Assembly: GCA_017541025.1 (NCBI GenBank)
Contig: JAFXZY010000005.1
Coordinates: forward strand, 1-64,000
Source of the DNA: Bacteroidaceae bacterium
Lineage (GTDB): Bacteria > Bacteroidota > Bacteroidia > Bacteroidales > Bacteroidaceae
Length of the DNA: 64,000 nt
Direction of reading: 5' to 3'
The position numbers were made by a program, and so were the translations under genes. Positions 1 to 8,724 of the stretch are shown piece after piece. The first letter of the stretch is position 1; the number at the start of each line of letters is the position of its first letter. The notes under the pieces were generated by a model. It did no database searches, was not told where the DNA came from, and worked only from the letters and a program-made list of their open reading frames with translations.

Positions 1-196
1 CAATGTGTGGGGATGTCATGACTTGTGCGGGAACTTGTTCACAGGCACAAAGCCATGAGCCACCACAGAAGCTCGAAGAGCTAAGACAGCTGAAGAGGGG
101 TTTTCCTGGTTTTCTTTTATCAACAAAAGTGAAGAAGAACCATATGGTTTCACAGAGATAAATTCCTCAAAAGATGCAAATAGGTTAATATGGGAA

Positions 197-745
197 TTGG
201 CTTTCCGTAGAGTCTCTATAGACAAAAAAATAAAGAAAGCAGTACAGATTCTATCAAAAAGTTCAAGAATCTATGATTGGTTTATTATGTGTGCCGCTGA
301 ATATAACCGATCTTTGAACGCCAAGGCAGTTGACCCTCATTTTAAATTGGAAAAATTTGCTGTAGGTAAGATTAAGGAGCGTTATTCCATAGAAACAAGC
401 ATGGATTCCGATGAACTTAAGATAATTCAAAATAAGATAAAAAGAAATTTAACGGTAAAAAATAATGTGTATGGGAAAATGGCACATAAACTTATAAGCC
501 AGTTAAAAACTCCCAATTCCAGATTTCACTTATCCTATGATTTCACTAACGAGAAAGATATTGAGGAATTCATTTCGTGGTATAACGTAATTAAACGTCC
601 CATAAATAAACAGACAATAAATCAAATAAGTCGCGAAATTATCTCCAAGGGCGGCTCAGAAGAGTTGTTCCAGGATATGGTAGAATCATACAATTTCGAC
701 CTTATTGGGTCTGATGAAATAGATGAAGAAGATGATGAATTCTAA
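197..745 (+). CDS. Hypothetical protein, possibly 5'-truncated
   Basis: No family is recognised. The product is 182 residues with a lysine-rich N-terminal half and a strongly acidic tail (IDEEDDEF). No signal peptide or membrane segment is visible, so it is probably cytoplasmic. The start given is a TTG at 197. The same frame is open back to 59 and reads like ordinary protein (for example EEEPYGFTEINSSKDANRLI), yet it contains no ATG, and a stop lies at 56-58. The true start may therefore be a rare codon further upstream, or the gene may be the 3' part of a longer gene broken near the window edge. A terminator-like hairpin lies about 150 bases downstream. Confidence 0.5.
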   Translation: MAFRRVSIDKKIKKAVQILSKSSRIYDWFIMCAAEYNRSLNAKAVDPHFKLEKFAVGKIKERYSIETSMDSDELKIIQNKIKRNLTVKNNVYGKMAHKLISQLKTPNSRFHLSYDFTNEKDIEEFISWYNVIKRPINKQTINQISREIISKGGSEELFQDMVESYNFDLIGSDEIDEEDDEF

Positions 746-892
746 GAATATGTTTATATAAGAACCATTATAGTTATATCGCTTCCCCTCTCTAACGGTC
801 CGTGAGGATCATGAGGAATATCATTATTAAATATGGATATGTTAGTAAATTTTCATTAGGTTAATTTAAATGGTTGGTATTTACCAATCAAC

Positions 893-926
893 CTCCGCCG
901 TCTGCGACAGATAGCGGAGTTTTTTT
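893..926 (+). terminator. Intrinsic terminator
   Basis: CTCCGC at 893-898 pairs with GCGGAG at 914-919, with a nested TCTG/CAGA stem, and is followed directly by seven T (920-926). It would end transcription of the hypothetical gene upstream, and it sits just before the promoter of the ATPase gene. Confidence 0.7.
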
Positions 927-937
927 GAAGAAAAGTA

Positions 938-967
938 TTGTTTTTCAAAATATAATTTGTAATTTTG
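938..967 (+). promoter_or_regulatory. Bacteroidetes-type promoter of the ATPase gene
   Basis: A TTG at 938-940 is followed after 19 bases by TAATTTTG (960-967), which fits the phylum's TTTG-N19-21-TAnnTTTG pattern. The start codon at 1001 is 33 bases downstream. Confidence 0.5.
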
Positions 968-1000
968 CGGCATAAATTCAAAATGTCAGTTTGAAGATTA

Positions 1001-2275
1001 ATGAATAAGGCGGTTTTAAAACAGATATTGGCATCCAATCAGAAGGATGTAGAGAATTATCAGGTAGTACCTCGTGAGTTACCTTCCGACGAGTTCGAAA
1101 GGCGTGTGTTCATCGGCGTTCGCAGAGCAGGCAAATCATTCATGCTTTATCAGAAGATGCAACAGATGCTTGCCGAAGGACGCGGTTGGGACGGTATGCT
1201 CTATCTTAATTTTGAGGATGACCGTCTGGCAGATTTCACTGCTGAGGATTTTGAGCTGATTCTGGAGTGTCATGCCGAGATGTACGACCAGCGTCCCATG
1301 CTCTTCCTTGACGAGGTGCAGAACATCGACGGTTGGGAGAAGTTTGCGCGTCGTATGGCTGATGCAAAGTATCGGGTCTGGATTACTGGTAGCAACGCAA
1401 AGATGTTATCATCAGAGATTATGACCACCCTTGGAGGCCGTTATCTTACCACTGAGGTCTACCCATATAGCTTCCAGGAGTTCCTTAATGTCAAGGAGGT
1501 GCCCTTCAATGAACATGCCCTGTTGGCCACCGAATCACGTGCCAAGATGCTGCGCGCGTGGAGTGACTACCTGCATTGGGGAGGCCTGCCAGAGTCTGTT
1601 GGGCTCAGCGTAAAGCGTGACTACCTGACCAGTACCCTCCAGAAGATTTATCTGGGCGATATTGTCAGTCGCAATAAAATCTCCAATGCCAACCTCCTGC
1701 GTCTGCTGCTTAAGAAGCTGGCCGAGAGCGTTAAGCAGCCCGTTTCCTACAACCGGCTCTCCAACGTTCTGTCGTCGGTGAGCGGAAAGATTACCATGCC
1801 CACCGTCAGCAAGTACATCGAATATTGCGAGGACGCATGGCTACTCCTACGTCTGCGCAACGTGTCTGCCGCCTTTGCCGACAAGGAGACTTTGTGCAAA
1901 TACTACTTTGTAGACAACGGAGTACTCAACCTTTTCCTGCTTGATGGCGATACTTCGCTCCTTGAAAACCTCACCGCCTTGACCCTATTCCGCAAGTATG
2001 GTCATGACAAGGATAACGAGCGTGTGTTCTTCTACAATGACAAGGTCGAGGTGGATTTCTATGTTCCAGAAGATAAGTTGGCCGTACAGGCATCCTATAG
2101 CATCACCCAGGCAGAATCCACTTTTGACCGTGAACTTGAAGCCCTGAAAAAACTGCCAAAGGTTTTGCCTTGTGACCGTCGCGTCATCCTGACCTACGAT
2201 GAGTCGGACACTATCACCGATGAGTTTGGCACCATTGAGGTCATGCCACTTTGGAAGTGGATTCTATGTGGATAG
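1001..2275 (+). CDS. AAA_14/DUF4143-type ATPase
   Basis: A 424-residue soluble P-loop ATPase of the AAA_14 + DUF4143 class common in Bacteroidetes. The Walker A motif is GVRRAGKSF (about residues 39-47) and the Walker B is MLFLDEVQN (about 99-107). A sensor-like WITGSNAKML follows, then the GGRYLTTEVYPYSFQEFL segment typical of the family. The C-terminal DUF4143 part ends in a nuclease-like NDKVEVDFYV stretch. The cellular role of this family is not established; members are often found as lone accessory genes, as here. The gene has its own promoter upstream. G+C is visibly higher than in the genes that follow, which may reflect separate acquisition. Confidence 0.85.
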   Translation: MNKAVLKQILASNQKDVENYQVVPRELPSDEFERRVFIGVRRAGKSFMLYQKMQQMLAEGRGWDGMLYLNFEDDRLADFTAEDFELILECHAEMYDQRPMLFLDEVQNIDGWEKFARRMADAKYRVWITGSNAKMLSSEIMTTLGGRYLTTEVYPYSFQEFLNVKEVPFNEHALLATESRAKMLRAWSDYLHWGGLPESVGLSVKRDYLTSTLQKIYLGDIVSRNKISNANLLRLLLKKLAESVKQPVSYNRLSNVLSSVSGKITMPTVSKYIEYCEDAWLLLRLRNVSAAFADKETLCKYYFVDNGVLNLFLLDGDTSLLENLTALTLFRKYGHDKDNERVFFYNDKVEVDFYVPEDKLAVQASYSITQAESTFDRELEALKKLPKVLPCDRRVILTYDESDTITDEFGTIEVMPLWKWILCG

Positions 2276-2977
2276 TGTGCTTTCTGTTTCGTACCCATTG
2301 AAATCATTAATAACCATTAACCTTTCAACAGTCTAACGCCTTACGCCTAAAGTCTAATTAACGCTGTCTTTGTTTTTTTGTTTATGTTTTTGTCTTGAAC
2401 CCTTAATCGGTTAAGGTTATCGTTTTCGTTATCGTTATGGTTGAAATATGAGGCGTCTTCCTTCTACCATCGTTTACTTTTTTTCATTGCCTAACGCCTA
2501 TTTTAATCTCTCACTTGTTAGTCAAATGTTGATTTTATGTCAAATAGTGTCATCTTTTCTCGTTTTCCACATAAATAATGCTGTTTAATTGCTAAATAAC
2601 ATATCATTAACACTTTTTTGCTCCAAATTCAAATTTTCTTTAAAAAAATCTCCAAAATATTTGTTGGATATTTTTTTTTTCCCTATGTTTGCCTTTGAAA
2701 TCTCGTTGTGGATGTTATTTATGGCACAAAGGAAGCGTTCTTACCGCCATTGCATGCAAATGCAAATGTTCACATGACCACGCCGGACAAAAGAGCAGAA
2801 AACTCTGAAGTGGTAGGGTGGGTAATCGAGATAAAGATATAAGAAGGCGTTTACTTAGGCGCTCTGTTCTTGACGGACTGGAACTTCGCAAATTCTTAGG
2901 AATAGTCATGAACAAAGCAACGGTAGATGTCCATGGTGTGTATATAAGTTTCTTCTTGGAGAATTATATTCATATCG
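2276..2977. other. Long intergenic region without a convincing gene
   Basis: About 0.7 kb with no open frame that I trust. The left part (2300-2450) holds short GTTA-rich intergenic repeats, including a GTTATCG array near 2411-2440 and an AGTCTAA motif near 2330. The right part has a protein-like stretch from an ATG at 2751 (MHANANVHMTTPDKRAENSE) interrupted by a TAA, then continuing EGVYLGALFLTDWNFANS before another stop. This may be a decayed small gene or the 5' part of a repeated element that continues into the RNA hairpin downstream. Confidence 0.4.
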
Positions 2978-3069
2978 GCGTGGGCTCTAGCGTTGTCTGT
3001 TCAACTATTCCAGGCAATGCGAAGGCCTCAGTTCGTGGGACAGACAACAGACAGTTCCACGCTTTTTTT
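2978..3069 (+). ncRNA. Rod-like structured RNA or terminator element
   Basis: Three nested stems can be read directly: GCGTGG (2978-2983) with CCACGC (3057-3062), GTTGTCTGTTC (2992-3002) with GGGACAGACAAC (3037-3048), and AGGC (3012-3015) with GCCT (3025-3028). Seven T follow the outer stem (3063-3069). The shape is a long rod with internal loops closed by an intrinsic terminator. It could be the 3' end of a small RNA gene (a 6S-like rod is one possibility) or a large terminator. I cannot assign an Rfam family from sight. Confidence 0.5.
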
Positions 3070-3292
3070 GTCCCTGTGTGTAAAGCTAGTTTTAATTAGG
3101 ATTACTCGACCGTTAGTGTACATAATTATTTACAAACCATGATAATAATGTAATTGCATTTTTTTTAGTTTACTTAAAGGGGTTTAACTTACCAGTTCTA
3201 TTACTTATAAGTTGACAGAAATTCTATTCTTCTTTATCTGGTAACAATGAAATTATTTATACATATTTATTATTAACATAAAATAATTCAAA

Positions 3293-4684
3293 ATGAAAAG
3301 AAACTATTTTTTAAGCATTCTTGCAATGGCTTTATTCGTGTGCATTGGTTTTTCTTCATGTAGTAAAGAACCAACTCCAGAGTTGAAGGTTTCTCCCACG
3401 TCAATCAAGTTAGAATCTGTTGGAGGAAAGAGTGTAACTTTTGACATCTTTTGTAATACGAGCTGGAAAATAGAAGTGGATGAAGATTGGGTTGAAGTCT
3501 CACCATCTTATGGAACAGAGGATGGAACTATTGAAGTTACTGCAGAAGATAACCCAGATGACAGCAAACGCACTGCTACTATAAGCATAAAAGCGGGTGA
3601 ACTGGAAAAGAAAGTAAAAGTGACGCAGGAAGCAGGGCAAAGTTTAAGCGTATCCCCACAGAATCCCCAGCTTGCAGCCGACAAAGGAGCTACAGGAAAT
3701 TTCACTATTACTGCAAACACTAGTTGGAGTATAACGGGGGTTCCATCATGGCTTTCATTATCAGCAACACAAGGTAGTAATACTACAACCATTACAATGA
3801 CAACCACAGAGATGAATTTCAGTGATACTCCACTAACTGCCACACTTACCGTTACTGCAGGGGAAAAGACTGCAACAGTAACCGTAACACAAGAAGCAAA
3901 ATTTGATCCCACTATCAAAGTTTGGGCCGAAAATGAACTTATTATGAGTAATGGTTATTATACAGACCTCAAATTTAAGAATGTATTAGGCTATCACGAA
4001 GGCTATTATTATAAGTATGCTTTTGAGGTGAAGACGGAAGAGGATATTTATAATGAAATCATTCAAGGTGACGTATATGGGTCTGATGTCTATGACTATA
4101 CCATAATGTCGGGTCTAACCCCTAGTACAGATTTTGTCTATTGCTGTGTTCCTTATTCAGGCGACAGCAAATCACGTAAATATGGCAAAATGCTGATTCA
4201 GAATTTTAAAACCAAGTCGAATTCCACCTATTGCGATGCCGCAGTATCGGGATCATTTAATTCATCTTATTGGACCTATACAATTACTAAACAGCAGCGG
4301 TGTCACCATTATTATATGCTCTATACTTTTGATGGTAGTGCAGAAGCCTTATACAGTTCTGCTCAGATTGAGTTGGCATTGGTTATACGCAACAGGATAG
4401 AAGATAAAACCAATTATCCTAACTATGACTACTATCTAAACGACGGGACATCACGTATCGAAAGAACTGCAGGTGACTACGCATTCTTCCTTTGGACTTG
4501 GGGGGTTGATGATGCTGGTAATTTTTCCGGCAATATTTGTGGCACCTATGCAAATACTTCATCATCAGTACGACCCTTTAATGTTTTAGAGTCACCAGCA
4601 AATAGTGAATTAAAACCAATGAAGAAATTGACACGTCAACAGATGAATGAAAAAAACAAGGATTTGCGGATTGTTGTGAAATAA
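3293..4684 (+). CDS. BACON-domain surface lipoprotein
   Basis: A 463-residue predicted lipoprotein. The signal peptide ends in the lipobox FSSC with the lipidated Cys at residue 23. Two BACON domains follow (about 31-113 and 116-200), each with the typical TSWxIxxxxxWLxxSP-like core and a closing VTQEA. The rest (about 203-463) is a domain of unknown type rich in Tyr and Asn. BACON domains are Bacteroidetes Ig-like modules found on surface proteins that bind glycans or mucin and on some protease-linked proteins. The next gene, a C10 peptidase, starts 10 bases after the stop, so the two are probably cotranscribed. A role as surface partner or substrate receptor of that protease is inference. 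Confidence 0.8.
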   Translation: MKRNYFLSILAMALFVCIGFSSCSKEPTPELKVSPTSIKLESVGGKSVTFDIFCNTSWKIEVDEDWVEVSPSYGTEDGTIEVTAEDNPDDSKRTATISIKAGELEKKVKVTQEAGQSLSVSPQNPQLAADKGATGNFTITANTSWSITGVPSWLSLSATQGSNTTTITMTTTEMNFSDTPLTATLTVTAGEKTATVTVTQEAKFDPTIKVWAENELIMSNGYYTDLKFKNVLGYHEGYYYKYAFEVKTEEDIYNEIIQGDVYGSDVYDYTIMSGLTPSTDFVYCCVPYSGDSKSRKYGKMLIQNFKTKSNSTYCDAAVSGSFNSSYWTYTITKQQRCHHYYMLYTFDGSAEALYSSAQIELALVIRNRIEDKTNYPNYDYYLNDGTSRIERTAGDYAFFLWTWGVDDAGNFSGNICGTYANTSSSVRPFNVLESPANSELKPMKKLTRQQMNEKNKDLRIVVK

Positions 4685-4694
4685 ATTTACATTT

Positions 4695-6869
4695 ATGATC
4701 AAAAGCGAGAAAAGAATTTCTTCCTTCATGGCCATACTCCTAATTTGGGGGTATGGCCTCACTCTCCCGACATTATCTAATGCTGCTCAAAGAACCAAAC
4801 ATGTTACAGACAGCATAGCATACGCTATGATGAATCGTTCTGAGATGTTATCTAGAGGTAACAACAAAAAGTGTTTTTTACCAGAAATACGCTTGCGCTC
4901 CTCTGAACTTCATGATATGTCAAGGCAAAAACTTGGCAGTGACGAAGTTTTTTATGTCTATGGAGATTCAAGTGGTGGGAAAGGGTTTGTGATAGTGTCG
5001 GTTGATGACAGGATGCCAGAAATCCTCGCATACTCTCACGAAGAGTCTTTCCAGTCAGAAAGTATGCCTGCATCAACCCGCTATTGGTTAGAGTGTTATA
5101 TAGATGAGTATCTGAGTTTATATTCATTGAATGCACAGACTGATGAAGCTCTATCGCAATCTACAGATATCCGTCCAGATGGTGTTGAACCTATTTTAGG
5201 GAAATTACCTTGGGGGCAAAGTGACCCTTACAATGGACTCTGCCCTCTTTCTTTTGGAGGGAGATGTGTTGTTGGGTGTGTAGCAACAGCGATGTCTCAG
5301 GTAATGTGGACATATAAATGGCCAGCATGCGGAAAAGGAAATATAGAGTACGAAACCCGTACTCATCATATCCGAGTAAAGATGAATCTTGCCGACCATC
5401 CTATTCGCTGGGATATGATAAAGGAGGAATATCAAAGAGGGAAATATTCTGAGGAAGAGGCAAATGCTGTGGCAACATTAATGGCTATATGTGGTGCAGC
5501 AGTTCATATGGATTATGCACCTGATGGGAGTGGCGCTCGTCAGAGTGACATACTAAAAGCCTTGGTCAACAATTTCTATTATGATCCCGATGCAGCATTC
5601 TTACCCCGTGAGTATTTCACCTCTTCAGATTGGCATAGTTTGCTGCTTTCTGAACTAAACTCGGGGCGTGCTGTAAACTATGCGGGCCAAAGCCGAACTG
5701 ACGGAGGTCATTCTTTTGTTATTGATGGCTATGAAGCTGGCAGCAGTGCGACAAACCCCTATTATCATTTGAATTGGGGATGGAATGGTCACTGCAATGG
5801 ATATTATTCTTTGCCGAATTTACACCCATCTGAGGATGGGAGATACTATGTTAAAGAAGGATTTACGACAGGTCATCAAATGCTTATTGGGGTACATCCT
5901 GACGATGGAGAAACAGAGGCAAACAAAATGCTTAGGGCTGATGGTCTTAGAGTCATGCAGGCGCTTTTAAAACCAGGTGAATCTTCTGTCTTACGTGTGA
6001 ATGATATTAGTAATTTGTGCTATCGAACATTCCAGGGTCAGATTGCCTTACAACTACGTGACGAAGAGGGGAACTCCTTCATAGTAGGGAAAACGCCAAT
6101 AGATCCTATACCATTTCTAGAAAATATTTCAAATCAAAACTTTTCTTTTACCTTACCAGAGACTATCGAAGAGGGGAAGTACAATGTTAAATTGATAGGG
6201 ATTAATAACGACGGACAAATAACAGAAATGTATTCACGCTCTTCTCCTCAAATAACAGTTTCCCGGAATCCGTATGGAGATGAAGAATCGGATGGATTAA
6301 CTTTATTGTGCTCTTCCGAATTTGAAGTTTATAAGCAAACAGAATTAGATAGTATTCTCAATGTGAATATTTATGAATTGTATAATTATTCGGATGAAAT
6401 ATTAGAAGGCGATTTGCAACTGGAGATAGCATCAAAAGATGGCACGTCAATCATGACAATCGGAACATCTGTATGGCATCCGGCATTTGGTGCACAGGAG
6501 GCAGAGCAATTCCCTGTAACATTATATGGTTCTGTACCTGATTCATTAAGCAATGGAGAATATAGACTTTATGTTTTATTCTACCCTGTAGGGCAATCAT
6601 CTGCATGCAGAGTGAAGTTTTATGACCGAATAGACCCTACGAAAGTTCCTGTGGAATACTATCTCCCAATGATAATTAGTGACAAGGGAATCGTTGTCAA
6701 TAATGTCTCTTTTCCGAATACGACAAATATTCCTGCATTGTTGAATAAAACTCACGTACATCCTTATATTTGTTCTATTAATGGCATTTTGCAACAAAAC
6801 AAAAGAAAAGGAATCCACATCATCCGTATGAGTGACGGAACGTGCAAAAAGGTTTGGATTAGACAATAA
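4695..6869 (+). CDS. C10 family (streptopain-like) cysteine peptidase
   Basis: A 724-residue secreted cysteine protease of MEROPS family C10. A signal peptide ends near residue 30. An inhibitory Spi-type propeptide region follows (about 45-150), then the catalytic domain. The nucleophile is Cys195 in the motif GCVATAMSQ. The catalytic His is His339 in GGHSFVIDGY, followed by the NWGWNGHCNGYY segment that completes the active site. The C-terminal 300 residues form predicted beta-sandwich repeats, and the extreme C-terminus (IHIIRMSDGTCKKVWIRQ) resembles a short type IX secretion tail. It lies between a BACON lipoprotein and a cysteine-rich peptide precursor, all on one strand. Whether it processes that precursor is inference. 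The family includes streptococcal SpeB and Prevotella interpain A. Confidence 0.88.
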   Translation: MIKSEKRISSFMAILLIWGYGLTLPTLSNAAQRTKHVTDSIAYAMMNRSEMLSRGNNKKCFLPEIRLRSSELHDMSRQKLGSDEVFYVYGDSSGGKGFVIVSVDDRMPEILAYSHEESFQSESMPASTRYWLECYIDEYLSLYSLNAQTDEALSQSTDIRPDGVEPILGKLPWGQSDPYNGLCPLSFGGRCVVGCVATAMSQVMWTYKWPACGKGNIEYETRTHHIRVKMNLADHPIRWDMIKEEYQRGKYSEEEANAVATLMAICGAAVHMDYAPDGSGARQSDILKALVNNFYYDPDAAFLPREYFTSSDWHSLLLSELNSGRAVNYAGQSRTDGGHSFVIDGYEAGSSATNPYYHLNWGWNGHCNGYYSLPNLHPSEDGRYYVKEGFTTGHQMLIGVHPDDGETEANKMLRADGLRVMQALLKPGESSVLRVNDISNLCYRTFQGQIALQLRDEEGNSFIVGKTPIDPIPFLENISNQNFSFTLPETIEEGKYNVKLIGINNDGQITEMYSRSSPQITVSRNPYGDEESDGLTLLCSSEFEVYKQTELDSILNVNIYELYNYSDEILEGDLQLEIASKDGTSIMTIGTSVWHPAFGAQEAEQFPVTLYGSVPDSLSNGEYRLYVLFYPVGQSSACRVKFYDRIDPTKVPVEYYLPMIISDKGIVVNNVSFPNTTNIPALLNKTHVHPYICSINGILQQNKRKGIHIIRMSDGTCKKVWIRQ

Positions 6870-6943
6870 TAGTATTGATGCCATGGGGGTGTGTCAAAAT
6901 AGGCACATCTTCATAAAAAAAAATAATAATAACCAAAACAGTT

Positions 6944-7492
6944 ATGAAGGAAAACAAAAACGAAGAACTCCAGTCGCGAAGGGAGTTTTTCAAGAGATCA
7001 GCAAAAAAAGTTCTACCAATAATTGGTCTTGTAACTTTTACTCCTATGTTTTTTTCTGCATGTGATAAAGAAGATGATCTTCTTGGGAACTCGTCCTGTT
7101 CATGGTGCAGCAATGGTTGTGGATCTGCTTGTAGTAATAATTCAACATCATCATCTTGTTCTGATTGCAGTTCTGTTTGTTCCTCAGAATGTCAGGGGCA
7201 GACGAAGCAATCAGGTGGTGGCTGTACAGGTTCTTCATGTAGTAGCCAATGTGCCTCAGAATGTCAGGGGTATACAAAAAGTAGTGGTTGTACAGGCTCT
7301 TCATGTTCAGGTTCTTGCGTAGGCTATTGTAAAAATGGGTGTGGCGGAAAATGCAAAAATGAGTGTGGTGACGGATGTAAAGAATCATGCGCTAGAAAAG
7401 TGGCTGCATGTACCAGTTGCTCTTCTGCTTGCCGTTCTGGCTGTTATACAGGTTGTTCTAGTGGCTGTTATTATCATGCCAATCTAAGTTAA
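6944..7492 (+). CDS. CXXX-repeat radical SAM target peptide with Tat-lipoprotein leader
   Basis: A 182-residue precursor of a ribosomally made, radical-SAM-modified product, recognised from its repeat pattern and neighbours. After residue 40 there are 27 further cysteines, mostly spaced as C-x3-C (for example CVGYCKNGCGGKCKNECGDG). The other residues are mainly Gly, Ser, Lys, Asn and Thr. The N-terminus carries SRREFFKR (Arg12-Arg13), a textbook twin-arginine motif, then a hydrophobic stretch and a lipobox-like FFSAC with Cys40. The peptide is thus predicted to be exported folded or modified and then lipidated. The radical SAM maturase gene starts 12 bases after its stop. This matches the precursor class that NCBI calls Cys-Xaa-Xaa-Xaa repeat radical SAM target proteins. 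The actual modification is not visible from sequence. Confidence 0.85.
   Translation: MKENKNEELQSRREFFKRSAKKVLPIIGLVTFTPMFFSACDKEDDLLGNSSCSWCSNGCGSACSNNSTSSSCSDCSSVCSSECQGQTKQSGGGCTGSSCSSQCASECQGYTKSSGCTGSSCSGSCVGYCKNGCGGKCKNECGDGCKESCARKVAACTSCSSACRSGCYTGCSSGCYYHANLS
7183..7312 (+). repeat. Imperfect tandem duplication inside the cysteine-rich precursor
   Basis: CTCAGAATGTCAGGGG occurs at 7183-7198 and again at 7255-7270, and TGTACAGG occurs at 7223-7230 and 7289-7296. The unit is therefore about 66-72 bases with a small in-frame length difference. This points to growth of the precursor by duplication of a C-x4-C-x3-C-x3-C block. Confidence 0.75.
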
Positions 7493-7504
7493 TTGGTTCG
7501 GTAA

Positions 7505-8719
7505 ATGATAAAAATTAAGGAGAATAGTGGAATTTGGCAATCAGGTGTTGCTAAGACTATCACTTTCATTGTCACCAAAGACTGTCAGTTGGCATGTAAG
7601 TACTGCTACTTAGTTGGGAAAAATTCTAAAGAGCGGATGACATGGGAGATGGCAAAGAAAGTCATTGACTACATTTTGGATCATGAAAATGATTTTAAAG
7701 AAGAGAGTGTCATTTGGGACTTTATTGGCGGTGAGCCATTTCTGGAGATAGACCTTATAGAAAAGATTTGCGACTACTTAAAAATGGAAATGTATAGAAG
7801 GGACCATCATTGGTTTAATTCATATCGTTTTTCGTTTTCTACTAATGGTATCAACTATCATGAGGATAAGGTGCAGCAGTTTATCAAGAAGAATTATAGT
7901 CATCTAAGTATTGGTATCACAATTGACGGAACTGAGTTAAAACATGACTTGAACCGTGTGTATAAACATTCGGAGAAAGGTTCGTATAAAGATGTCGTTC
8001 GGAATATTCCTTTATGGCTTGAACAATTTCCAGAAGCAGCAACGAAAGTTACTATTTCCTCGCCAGATATTCCGTATATCAAGGAGAGTGTGCTCCATCT
8101 CTATGACTTGGGTATTAAAGAGGTGAACATCAATTGTGTATTCGAGGACGTATGGAAGGAGGGTGATGATGCACTCTTTGAGGCACAGTTAATAGGGCTG
8201 GCTGATGCCATTATTGATATGGGCCTCTACCGTGATCATGCTTGCTCCTTCTATGCTGATTTTTTAGGAAAGCCGATGGATCCGGAACGTGACAATCAGA
8301 ACTGGTGTGGTGCGGGCAAAATGTTAGCAGTTGATGCGGCTGGCAACTTCTATCCCTGTACGCGCTTTGCTGCTTACTCGCTTAGGTCTAAACCTGCTTG
8401 GATTATTGGCAATGTGAAAGATGGCATAGACCAGAATAAACTACGCCCGTTCCTGACGCTGGATCGCACGACCCAAAGCAAGCAGGAGTGTATTGACTGC
8501 GAGGTGGCTTCTGGCTGTGCGTGGTGTCAGGGTGAAAACTATGATGCTGCTGATACACATACTATCAATCAGCGAGCTATGGCTATATGCAAAATGCATA
8601 AGGCTCGCGTCCGTGCCAATAACTATTACTGGAACAAACTCTATCGTAAGTTAGAGATAGAAGGAGAACGAGAGGAGTTTGAGAAAAACAAGCGCGAAGT
8701 AAAACCCGAAATCTGTTGA
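7505..8719 (+). CDS. Radical SAM/SPASM peptide maturase, CXXX-repeat system
   Basis: A 404-residue iron-sulfur enzyme predicted to modify the cysteine-rich precursor encoded just upstream. The radical SAM cluster motif is CQLACKYC (Cys27, Cys31, Cys34). FIGGEPFLE is the usual SAM-binding GGE region, and FSFSTNGIN is the next conserved strand. The C-terminal SPASM domain begins at Cys268 (CGAGKMLAVDAAGNFYPC) and continues with CIDC, SGCAWC and a final Cys near residue 360, enough ligands for two auxiliary clusters. Domain order, length and neighbours match the radical SAM peptide maturases of the CXXX-repeat target family. The next gene overlaps or nearly abuts this one, so coupled translation is likely. 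Acting in the cytoplasm before Tat export is the simplest reading. Confidence 0.87.
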   Translation: MIKIKENSGIWQSGVAKTITFIVTKDCQLACKYCYLVGKNSKERMTWEMAKKVIDYILDHENDFKEESVIWDFIGGEPFLEIDLIEKICDYLKMEMYRRDHHWFNSYRFSFSTNGINYHEDKVQQFIKKNYSHLSIGITIDGTELKHDLNRVYKHSEKGSYKDVVRNIPLWLEQFPEAATKVTISSPDIPYIKESVLHLYDLGIKEVNINCVFEDVWKEGDDALFEAQLIGLADAIIDMGLYRDHACSFYADFLGKPMDPERDNQNWCGAGKMLAVDAAGNFYPCTRFAAYSLRSKPAWIIGNVKDGIDQNKLRPFLTLDRTTQSKQECIDCEVASGCAWCQGENYDAADTHTINQRAMAICKMHKARVRANNYYWNKLYRKLEIEGEREEFEKNKREVKPEIC

Positions 8720-8724
8720 TTACG

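Noticed and set aside
2818-3099. 93-codon plus-strand frame from a GTG at 2818
   Set aside because: It runs through the rod-like RNA hairpin, and no initiation signal or family is seen; the RNA structure explains the sequence better.
3508-3918. 136-codon minus-strand frame opposite the BACON gene
   Set aside because: It is low-complexity Val/Ser-rich translation of the antisense strand; the BACON reading has clear domains.
7044-7388. Minus-strand and plus-strand alternative frames over the cysteine-rich precursor
   Set aside because: They arise from the TGT/TGC-rich repeats in other frames and do not resemble any protein.
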